From Actinomycetota bacterium (lineage in GTDB: Bacteria > Actinomycetota > Actinomycetes > S36-B12), in the NCBI GenBank assembly GCA_009726075.1, contig WLND01000153.1, positions 1-5,265 on the forward strand: DNA of 5,265 nt, read 5' to 3'. Below the pieces are notes generated by a model. It was given only the letters and a program-made list of their open reading frames with translations, made no database searches and was not told where the DNA came from. Positions 1-4,811 of this stretch are shown piece by piece. Numbering within the stretch: the stretch's first letter is position 1; each line of letters begins with the position of its first letter. The translations under genes and the position numbers were made by a program.

Positions 1-2444
1 GGCTCGAAACGCATGTTCACGAACTTGCTGACGAACGCCTCGAGCGGAACTCCGTACTGCAGAGCGATGCTGATCGCAATCGAGAAGGCGTCCATGACGC
101 CGGCCAGGGTCGACCCCTGCTTACCCAGCTTCAGGAACAACTCCCCGAGGGCACCGTCGTCGTATGAGCCTGCTGTCATGTAGCCCTCGGCCCCAGCCAC
201 CGAGAAGCTGGTCGTCCGACTCGGCCGCGACTTCGGCAGCCTGCGCCGGATCGGCTGGCCCGCGATCGACGCGATCGCATCGGCAGTTGCCTCGACGATC
301 TCATCAACCTTCTTGGCGCCATCGCTGAGCGGCTGGCCGACCTTGCAGTTGTCGCGGTAGATCGCCAGCGCCTTGACGCCGAGCTTCCAGGCCTGGAAGT
401 AGATGTCCTCGACCTCATCAACGGTCGCGGATTCGGGCATGTTCACCGTCTTGGAGATGGCACCCGAGATGAACGGCTGAACGGCCGCCATCATGCGCAC
501 GTGTCCGAGCGGCGAAATGCACCGCACGCCCATGGCGGTGTCGAACACCGAATAGTGCTCCTGCTTGAGGCCCGGCGCATCGATGACGTGCCCGTGCTGA
601 CCGATGTATTCGACGATCGCTTCCACCGTCTCTTCGGTGTAGCCCATCCGTCGAAGGGCCCGCGGAATCGTCTGGTTCACGATCTGCATGGACCCGCCGC
701 CGACCAACTTCTTGAACTTCACGAGCGAGAAGTCAGGCTCGATGCCCGTCGTGTCGCAGTCCATCATGAAACCGATCGTTCCGGTGGGTGCCAGAACCGA
801 GGCCTGGGCGTTGCGCCACCCGTGCTTCTCCCCCAGTTTCAAGCAGGCCTCCCACTCCTTGTTGGCCAACCGCAGCACGTCGCCATCAAGACTCGTCACG
901 TTTCGGACGTTGTCGTTTGCCGCAGCGTGCTTGCGCATGACGCGCTTGTGCCCCTCCTCATTGCGGGAGTAGCCCTCATAGGCGCCGACGATGCCGGCGA
1001 GCTCGGCGCTGCGCTTGTAGGCAGTACCGGTCATGAGGCTCGTGATCGACGCCGCGAACGCCCGGCCACCGTCGGAGTCGTAGGGCAACCCGGTCGCCAT
1101 GAGCAAGGCGCCGAGGTTTGCATAGCCGACGCCGAGCTGCCGGTACCGACGAGTGGTGTCGCCGATGGCCTCGGTCGGGAAGTCGGCAAAGCAGATTGAG
1201 ATGTCCATTGCCGTGATGACGAATTCGACGGCCCGAGCAAATCTCGGGGCATCGAACGTGTCGTCGTCCTTGAGAAATGTCAGCAGGTTGAGCGATGCGA
1301 GATTGCAGGATGAGTTGTCCAGGCTCATGTACTCCGAGCAGGGGTTCGAGGCGTTGATTCGTCCCGTCTCCGGATTCGTGTGCCAGTCGTTGATCGTGTC
1401 GTCGTACTGGATCCCCGGGTCGGCGCACGCCCAGGCAGCCTCGCTCATGGTGCGGAACAATTGCTTCGCGTCGACCGTTTCGATGACGCGGCCGTCGGTG
1501 CGCGCGGTGAGGCCGAACGGCTCGCCGTTCTCGACGGCATTCATGAACAGGTCGGAGACCCGTACCGAGTTGTTCGCGTTCTGGTACTGCACCGAGGAGA
1601 TGTCACGGCCGCCGAGGTCCATATCGAAGCCCGCATCGCGCAGGACGCGGATCTTCTCCTCCTCGCGCACCTTCGTCTCGATGAACTCTTCGATGTCAGG
1701 GTGATCGACGTCGAGAACGACCATCTTCGCCGCACGCCGAGTGGCACCACCGCTCTTGATCGTGCCAGCTGAAGCGTCGGCTCCGCGCATGAACGACACA
1801 GGGCCGGATGCCGTCCCACCAGAGGACTTGAGCAGCTCCTTGCTCGATCGGATGCGCGAGAGATTCAGTCCTGCGCCCGAGCCACCCTTGAAAATGAAGC
1901 CCTCTTCGCGGTACCAGTTGAGGATGGACTCCATCGTGTCGTCGACCGACAGGATGAAGCAGGCACTCACCTGCTGGGGGGCGGTAGTGCCCACGTTGAA
2001 CCACACCGGGGAGTTGAAGCTGAACACCTGGTGAAGCAGCATGTAGGTGAGCTCGTGCTCGAACACCTGCGAGTCGGCATCAGTTCGGAAGTATCCGTGC
2101 ACCTTGCCCGCCCGCACGTAGGTCAGCACGACGCGATCGATGAGCTGCTTGAGGCTCCACTCGCGCTGCTCGGTGCCAAGCGCGCCCCGGAAATACTTCG
2201 TCGTGACAATGGTCGAAGCGTTGACACTCCAGAAGTCCGGATACTCAACCCCCCGCTGCTCGAAGACGACCTCGCCGCTCTTCCAGTTCGTCTGGACGAC
2301 ATCGCGCCGCTCCCAGTTCACGCCGTCATAGGGGTGCTGTCCCGGTGTGGTGTAGAGCCGCTCGATCACGAGGCCCGGCTGATGAAGGGTGTTGTGGACG
2401 AACGCCTGAGCGTCTGTCGTCGGTGCATTCGTGGTGACGGACAT
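1..2444 (-). CDS. nrdJ: Adenosylcobalamin-dependent (class II) ribonucleoside-diphosphate reductase, C-terminus cut off by the window edge
   Basis: Cytoplasmic enzyme that reduces ribonucleotides to deoxyribonucleotides using a thiyl radical generated from coenzyme B12, so it needs no oxygen and no separate radical subunit. An uninterrupted frame of 814 codons runs from the ATG at 2444 off the left edge; actinobacterial NrdJ is usually about 950 residues, so roughly the last 140, with the C-terminal redox cysteines, are missing. Seen: class II N-terminal motifs (HPYDGVNWERRDVV, FNSPVWFNVG); the finger-loop signature N367-P-C369-S-E371 with the thiyl-radical Cys369; the reducing pair Cys162 (SACFIL) and Cys380 (SSCNLASLNLL), where the 11-residue Cys369-Cys380 spacing fits class II; the A552-PTGT loop; then after about residue 733 (RRRLP) the start of the C-terminal domain. 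No N-terminal ATP-cone is visible, so allosteric control would rest on the specificity site. A GAAAGG ribosome-binding site lies 8 nt before the ATG. It is the second gene of a probable nrdR-nrdJ operon with a 60-bp gap. Identification is very secure. Confidence 0.97.
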   Translation of the reverse strand, partial: MSVTTNAPTTDAQAFVHNTLHQPGLVIERLYTTPGQHPYDGVNWERRDVVQTNWKSGEVVFEQRGVEYPDFWSVNASTIVTTKYFRGALGTEQREWSLKQLIDRVVLTYVRAGKVHGYFRTDADSQVFEHELTYMLLHQVFSFNSPVWFNVGTTAPQQVSACFILSVDDTMESILNWYREEGFIFKGGSGAGLNLSRIRSSKELLKSSGGTASGPVSFMRGADASAGTIKSGGATRRAAKMVVLDVDHPDIEEFIETKVREEEKIRVLRDAGFDMDLGGRDISSVQYQNANNSVRVSDLFMNAVENGEPFGLTARTDGRVIETVDAKQLFRTMSEAAWACADPGIQYDDTINDWHTNPETGRINASNPCSEYMSLDNSSCNLASLNLLTFLKDDDTFDAPRFARAVEFVITAMDISICFADFPTEAIGDTTRRYRQLGVGYANLGALLMATGLPYDSDGGRAFAASITSLMTGTAYKRSAELAGIVGAYEGYSRNEEGHKRVMRKHAAANDNVRNVTSLDGDVLRLANKEWEACLKLGEKHGWRNAQASVLAPTGTIGFMMDCDTTGIEPDFSLVKFKKLVGGGSMQIVNQTIPRALRRMGYTEETVEAIVEYIGQHGHVIDAPGLKQEHYSVFDTAMGVRCISPLGHVRMMAAVQPFISGAISKTVNMPESATVDEVEDIYFQAWKLGVKALAIYRDNCKVGQPLSDGAKKVDEIVEATADAIASIAGQPIRRRLPKSRPSRTTSFSVAGAEGYMTAGSYDDGALGELFLKLGKQGSTLAGVMDAFSIAISIALQYGVPLEAFVSKFVNMRFE

Positions 2445-2452
2445 CGGTGGTG

Positions 2453-2458
2453 CCTTTC
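2453..2458 (-). promoter_or_regulatory. Ribosome-binding site of nrdJ
   Basis: On the minus strand GAAAGG sits 8 nt upstream of the ATG at 2444. It supports this start, and nrdJ having its own translation initiation rather than coupling to nrdR, whose stop codon is 60 bp upstream. Confidence 0.75.
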
Positions 2459-2479
2459 TGATCGAGCGGACAGCGGGCA

Positions 2480-2498
2480 GGGAAGTGTGTGGGAAGTG
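2480..2498. repeat. Short direct repeat in the nrdR-nrdJ gap
   Basis: The octamer GGGAAGTG occurs at 2480-2487 and again at 2491-2498 with a 3-bp spacer, giving a period of 11 bp, about one helical turn. It lies just after the nrdR stop codon. No function is known to me; it may be chance. Confidence 0.4.
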
Positions 2499-2504
2499 CG
2501 TGCC

Positions 2505-3062
2505 CTAGTGGGCGCGCCGTTGTGGAACCGTCGTCTGAGCGACGGCGGCTCCGGAACGTCCTGGCAGCGATGGAGACTGGACGGCAGCCCGGGCACCGGG
2601 CTCCTCGCCGAGCGGATCGCCCTCTGCCCTGAGCAGGGCGATCTCCGCCTCGAAGTCATCGAGGGTGTCGAATGATCGGTACACCGAAGCGAACCGCAGG
2701 TAGGCAACTTCGTCGAGCAGGCGTAGGGGCCCAAGAATCGCGAGGCCCACTTCCATGGCCGGGATTTCTGCGCTGCCACTGGCACGCAGCAGGTCTTCGA
2801 CGCGCTGGGCGAGCAGGGCCAGATCGTCGTCGCTCACAGGGCGGCCCTGGCAGGCCTTCCGCACACCGCTGGCCACCTTCGCCCGGCTGAACGGCTCGAC
2901 AACGCCTGACCGCTTGGCCACGAGCATGACCGAGGTCTCGGCCGTGGTGAAGCGCCGGCCGCATGCGGCGCACTCACGCCGCCGCCGGATCGCAGCGCCA
3001 TCATCGGCCGTCCGGGAGTCGACAACACGGGAGTCGTCCTCCCTGCAAAATGGGCAACGCAC
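2505..3062 (-). CDS. nrdR: Transcriptional repressor NrdR (zinc ribbon plus ATP-cone)
   Basis: NrdR senses ATP/dATP through an ATP-cone and represses ribonucleotide reductase operons by binding paired NrdR boxes. The GTG at 3062 is chosen because the protein then starts V-R-C-P-F-C, matching the family N-terminus (MxCPFC), and because AAGGGAGG lies 7 nt upstream. An in-frame ATG at 3191 would add 43 residues not seen in the family. The product is 185 residues: zinc ribbon with Cys3, Cys6, Cys31 and Cys34, the basic stretch RRRR at 26-29, GRRFTT at 35-40, then the ATP-cone at about 46-136 including KRSGVVEPFSRAKV and the YLRFASVYRSF motif at 121-131. The usual family length is about 150-170, so residues 148-185 form a low-complexity Ala/Pro/Ser/Gln tail beyond the conserved core. 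The gene precedes nrdJ on the same strand, its expected target, and probably represses its own operon. Identification is very secure; the tail has no assigned role. Confidence 0.97.
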   Translation of the reverse strand: MRCPFCREDDSRVVDSRTADDGAAIRRRRECAACGRRFTTAETSVMLVAKRSGVVEPFSRAKVASGVRKACQGRPVSDDDLALLAQRVEDLLRASGSAEIPAMEVGLAILGPLRLLDEVAYLRFASVYRSFDTLDDFEAEIALLRAEGDPLGEEPGARAAVQSPSLPGRSGAAVAQTTVPQRRAH

Positions 3063-3069
3063 GATCGGC

Positions 3070-3077
3070 CCTCCCTT
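3070..3077 (-). promoter_or_regulatory. Strong ribosome-binding site that fixes the GTG start of nrdR
   Basis: Minus-strand AAGGGAGG lies 7 nt before the GTG at 3062. It is the best Shine-Dalgarno match in the window. It sits inside the longer frame that opens at the ATG at 3191, so it argues against that earlier start. Confidence 0.85.
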
Positions 3078-3128
3078 CGTCGCTTCTCGTTCACGGGGCT
3101 CGAAGCCGATGACAGTCCCGGGTGAGGA

Positions 3129-3143
3129 CGCTGCTTCGCAGCG
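3129..3143 (-). repeat. Perfect 6-bp hairpin in the nrdR leader
   Basis: CGCTGC-TTC-GCAGCG is a perfect inverted repeat with a 3-nt loop. If transcription begins near 3259, the minus-strand RNA would carry CGCUGC-GAA-GCAGCG about 65 nt before the nrdR start. No T-tract follows, so it is not an intrinsic terminator. It could be a leader structure or chance in GC-rich DNA. Confidence 0.45.
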
Positions 3144-3209
3144 GCCACCACCGTCAACGCACGATCCCTCGAACCGCAATGCACTAACCACAGAGACGCT
3201 CTGGGCAAA

Positions 3210-3230
3210 TCCACCACAACCTGTGGAGGA
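3210..3230. promoter_or_regulatory. Imperfect 21-bp dyad in the nrdR leader, possible operator
   Basis: The plus strand reads TCC-A-CCACA-ACC-TGTGG-A-GGA: two 8-bp arms, each broken once at the symmetric position, around a 3-bp centre. Its centre (3220) lies about 33 bp from the centre of the NrdR-box-like site at 3246-3261, close to the roughly three-turn separation known for paired NrdR boxes. Its own sequence matches the NrdR consensus poorly, however. It could be a divergent second NrdR site, an operator for another regulator, or an RNA hairpin in the leader. Confidence 0.4.
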
Positions 3231-3245
3231 ATCACACCGCTGTGA

Positions 3246-3261
3246 CTACTACATCTAGGGG
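3246..3261 (-). promoter_or_regulatory. NrdR-box-like site at the predicted nrdR transcription start
   Basis: On the minus strand the core CTAGATGTAG matches the family pattern (ACAC-W-A-T-A-T-A-T-W-GTGT-like) at CTA, AT and TAGT, about 10 of 16 positions by eye, but the left outer arm is poor (CCC). It lies directly downstream of the candidate -10 element and would cover the transcription start, so NrdR binding here would block its own operon. The box is inferred from position and partial match, not proven. Confidence 0.5.
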
Positions 3262-3265
3262 TAGG

Positions 3266-3294
3266 ACGTTATCTGCGAACGGAGACGAAAGCAA
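3266..3294 (-). promoter_or_regulatory. Candidate promoter of nrdR-nrdJ
   Basis: Minus-strand TTGCTT (3289-3294) and TAACGT (3266-3271) are separated by 17 bp, a reasonable sigma-70/HrdB-type pair with TANNNT in the -10. The predicted start is near 3259, leaving a leader of about 200 nt before the nrdR GTG. Confidence 0.45.
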
Positions 3295-3355
3295 CACGGA
3301 TATCGGGTCAGTCGCCTGATGTGCGGTCTTTGTCCGGCTGCATGTGGGACTCCGC

Positions 3356-3844
3356 TCACGGCGTCGTGGGCAGCCAGATCACTTCGCCCGGATTGATGAC
3401 AGAGCCACTGAGCCCGTTGAGCTCGCGAATGCGTCGTACGGTTTCACGCGGGTCTGCATTCGGAAGCGACGAACGGGCGAGCCCCCACAGGGAGTCGCCC
3501 GGCTGGACCACCACCTGGACCGCGTCGAGGACCGTAACGTTCGCAGCCGGTACCGCACTCGCGCCGGCGAGCTGCCCCGTCGAAATGACCGCGACAACAA
3601 TGGTGAGCGAGCTGACGACGAAGAGCGCAAGCCGCCCGCGCTTGGTGATGCGCAGGGCCAGCCGGGTGGGCTGCCCCTGCGCCCGGTACCGGTTCGTTGG
3701 GTACTGAGCAGTCGAGCGTTGGCTGGAGACGCACCGGCCCGATGTACGCATGGGCACCGCAGTATCGGCTGCACCCGACACCCGGGCCTTGGATGGCGTG
3801 CCCGATGCCGGGCGAATCTGCTGAGGTGCCTGTGCCGATCCCAT
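3356..3844 (-). CDS. SOS-associated single-pass membrane protein with C-terminal LysM domain (ChiZ/DivS/YneA-like division suppressor candidate)
   Basis: The 162-residue product has three parts. Residues 1-70 are a polar, Arg/Ser/Pro-rich and probably disordered cytoplasmic segment. Residues 72-90 (LALFVVSSLTIVVAVISTG) form one membrane helix preceded by basic residues (RITKRGR), suggesting an N-in, C-out topology. Residues about 109-159 form a LysM peptidoglycan-binding domain (VVVQPGDSLWGLAR...VINPGEVIWLP) outside the membrane. Family knowledge: LysM proteins divergent from lexA (Mycobacterium Rv2719c/ChiZ, Corynebacterium DivS, Bacillus YneA) are induced by DNA damage and delay septation. 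Divergence from lexA and a LexA operator about 65-80 bp upstream fit this role, but function is inferred. The ATG at 3844 is preferred because GAAAGG lies 6 nt before it; an in-frame ATG at 3934 lacks a ribosome-binding site, lies upstream of the good LexA operator and would place that operator inside the gene. No catalytic hydrolase domain is visible. Confidence 0.88.
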   Translation of the reverse strand: MGSAQAPQQIRPASGTPSKARVSGAADTAVPMRTSGRCVSSQRSTAQYPTNRYRAQGQPTRLALRITKRGRLALFVVSSLTIVVAVISTGQLAGASAVPAANVTVLDAVQVVVQPGDSLWGLARSSLPNADPRETVRRIRELNGLSGSVINPGEVIWLPTTP

Positions 3845-3850
3845 GTCGTG

Positions 3851-3856
3851 CCTTTC
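3851..3856 (-). promoter_or_regulatory. Ribosome-binding site deciding the LysM gene start
   Basis: Minus-strand GAAAGG lies 6 nt before the ATG at 3844. The alternative in-frame ATG at 3934 is preceded by CTAGAAACTGGAC, with no comparable site. Confidence 0.7.
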
Positions 3857-3907
3857 GTCGTCTTCGCCGGGCCGCAGGACTGACCCTGCACGCTCACATA
3901 TGCATGC

Positions 3908-3927
3908 TTCGAACGCCTGTTCGAACG
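3908..3927. repeat. Tandem TTCGAACG repeat overlapping the SOS box
   Basis: The octamer TTCGAACG occurs at 3908-3915 and 3920-3927, a direct repeat with 12-bp period. The second copy contributes the right half of the SOS box and supplies an extra CGAAC half-site pointing towards 3926. Confidence 0.7.
3910..3923. promoter_or_regulatory. LexA operator (SOS box) of the LysM gene
   Basis: CGAAC-GCCT-GTTCG is a perfect match to the actinobacterial/Gram-positive LexA palindrome CGAAC-N4-GTTCG. It lies 66 bp upstream of the LysM gene ATG at 3844, so LexA here should repress that gene. The minus-strand promoter overlapping it is not clear: a TTCGAA and CATATG pair with 17-bp spacing (about 3903-3925) is a weak candidate. 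Confidence 0.85.
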
Positions 3928-3939
3928 AACACATGTCCA
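3926..3939. promoter_or_regulatory. Degenerate second LexA site next to the LysM operator
   Basis: CGAAC-ACAT-GTCCA keeps the left half-site CGAAC, with two mismatches in the right half (GTTCG to GTCCA). Its centre is 16 bp from the perfect box at 3910-3923. It could be a weak cooperative site or a decayed operator; binding is uncertain. Confidence 0.4.
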
Positions 3940-3976
3940 GTTTCTAGCAGATGTCGGTGACAAATGCCACGACCTT

Positions 3977-3990
3977 CGAACATATGTTTG
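3977..3990. promoter_or_regulatory. LexA operator (SOS box) of lexA
   Basis: CGAAC-ATAT-GTTTG differs from CGAAC-N4-GTTCG at one position, and the flanking T and A extend the symmetry to 3976-3991. It lies 94 bp before the lexA GTG and overlaps the predicted -35 element, the expected arrangement for LexA autorepression. Confidence 0.88.
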
Positions 3991-4016
3991 ATTTTGGCGT
4001 GTCGCCGCGCTACGGT
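3988..4016 (+). promoter_or_regulatory. Candidate lexA promoter
   Basis: TTGATT (3988-3993) and TACGGT (4011-4016) are separated by 17 bp. The first bases of the -35 element are shared with the right half of the SOS box, so LexA occupancy would exclude RNA polymerase. The predicted start is near 4023, giving a leader of about 60 nt that includes the small dyad CTGAC-A-GTCAG at 4043-4053. Confidence 0.55.
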
Positions 4017-4083
4017 GACGGGCAGCAGATTGGCAAGGGGGTCTGACAGTCAGGCTCAAGCCATACGACGGATTGGATGCATC

Positions 4084-4809
4084 GTGAGTGCACGGATCAC
4101 CGAGTTGCCCGACGGTCCTGCCGACGAGCTGGGCCTGACCCCGCGGCAGCGGGCGATCCTCGAGGTCATCCGCGACACGGTTGCGAGCCGCGGCTATCCG
4201 CCGAGTGTTCGCGAGATCGGCGAGGGGGTCGGCCTCACGTCCCCGAGCTCGGTCTCGCATCAACTGACCACGCTGGTGAAGCTCGGGTTCCTGCGTCGCG
4301 ACCCCAACCGTCCACGCGCCCTTGTCGTCGCTGACCTCAGCGCTCCCGCAGTGGATGCTCACGCCGATCTGACCGCCGACCGACGACAGGGGCTGCGCGC
4401 CGTCGATGCAACCGACTCCGGCGATGCGCGCCCGACTGCCGCCTACGTTCCCGTTCTCGGACGCATCGCGGCGGGTGGCCCGATCCTTGCCGAGCAGGAG
4501 GTCGAGGCCGTGTTCCCACTCCCCCGCGAACTCGTGGGCGATGGCGAGTTGTTCCTGCTCAAGGTGTCGGGGGACTCGATGGTCGATGCCGCCATTTGCG
4601 ACGGCGACTGGGTCGTCATCAGGCAGCAGTCAGACGCCGAGAGCGGCGACATCGTCGCGGCCCTCCTCGGCGACGAGGCCACCGTGAAGACCCTCAAACG
4701 CAGGGACGGCCACGTCTGGCTCATGCCCCACAACCCTGCCTACGCGCCGATCCTGGGCGACGAGGCCACCATCATGGGCAAGGTCGTGAGCGTCCTACGC
4801 CGGCTCTAG
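4084..4809 (+). CDS. lexA: SOS response repressor/self-cleaving protease LexA
   Basis: LexA binds SOS boxes as a dimer and is inactivated when RecA filaments on single-stranded DNA stimulate its self-cleavage. The 241-residue product has an N-terminal winged helix-turn-helix at about 16-80 (LTPRQRAILEVI, YPPSVREIGEGVGLTSPSSVSHQL, LRRDPNRPRAL), a charged linker at about 83-119, and an S24-type protease domain at about 121-241. The cleavage bond is Ala130-Gly131 in GRIAAGGPI; the catalytic dyad is Ser165 (SGDSM) and Lys202 (ATVKTLKR). All required residues are present, so the protein should be active. The start is the GTG at 4084; the frame stays open back to an ATG at 3964, but that would put the SOS box and promoter inside the gene and add 40 non-conserved residues. 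The ribosome-binding site at the GTG is weak (GGAT, 5 nt away), so the exact start is less certain than the identity. It is divergent from the LysM gene and convergent with the reductase. Confidence 0.97.
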   Translation: MSARITELPDGPADELGLTPRQRAILEVIRDTVASRGYPPSVREIGEGVGLTSPSSVSHQLTTLVKLGFLRRDPNRPRALVVADLSAPAVDAHADLTADRRQGLRAVDATDSGDARPTAAYVPVLGRIAAGGPILAEQEVEAVFPLPRELVGDGELFLLKVSGDSMVDAAICDGDWVVIRQQSDAESGDIVAALLGDEATVKTLKRRDGHVWLMPHNPAYAPILGDEATIMGKVVSVLRRL

Positions 4810-4811
4810 GG

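Larger units (their letters stand above)
3063..3355 (-). other. Intergenic leader and promoter region of the nrdR-nrdJ operon
   Basis: A 293-bp gap lies between the stop of the LysM gene and the nrdR start. It contains a candidate sigma-70-type promoter (3266-3294), an NrdR-box-like site (3246-3261), a 21-bp dyad (3210-3230), a small hairpin (3129-3143) and the nrdR ribosome-binding site. I found no convincing intrinsic terminator after the LysM gene, so some read-through into nrdR is possible. I found no cobalamin riboswitch: the conserved B12 box and its pairing elements were not recognised. No credible coding region is seen on either strand. Confidence 0.6.

Noticed and set aside
501..1199. 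Plus-strand open frame of 232 codons (and others at 1153-1704, 1380-1772, 2031-2675)
   Set aside because: They lie opposite nrdJ (the last runs on into nrdR), whose frame is unbroken and full of conserved motifs. Their translations are Arg/Ala/Val-rich with no recognisable domain, typical antisense shadows in GC-rich DNA.
3129..3143. Intrinsic terminator
   Set aside because: A perfect stem is present but it is only 6 bp and no T-tract follows on either strand.
3063..3355. Cobalamin riboswitch upstream of a B12-dependent reductase operon
   Set aside because: Looked for the B12 box (GCCACTG-like) and the accompanying conserved elements on the minus strand; none found in a consistent arrangement. 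A covariance search would settle it.
3845..3934. Longer LysM protein starting at the ATG at 3934
   Set aside because: It has no ribosome-binding site, would put the perfect SOS box inside the coding region, and adds 30 residues without recognisable features. The ATG at 3844 has GAAAGG at good spacing.
3964..4083. Longer LexA starting at the ATG at 3964
   Set aside because: It would place the SOS box and promoter within the gene. The extra 40 residues do not resemble LexA N-termini, which begin shortly before the LTxRQ motif.
3379..4362. Minus-strand open frame of 327 codons
   Set aside because: It overlaps the LysM gene, the divergent promoter region and lexA in the wrong frames. Composition is Arg/Ser/Pro-rich without motifs, while the overlapped genes have clear family signatures.
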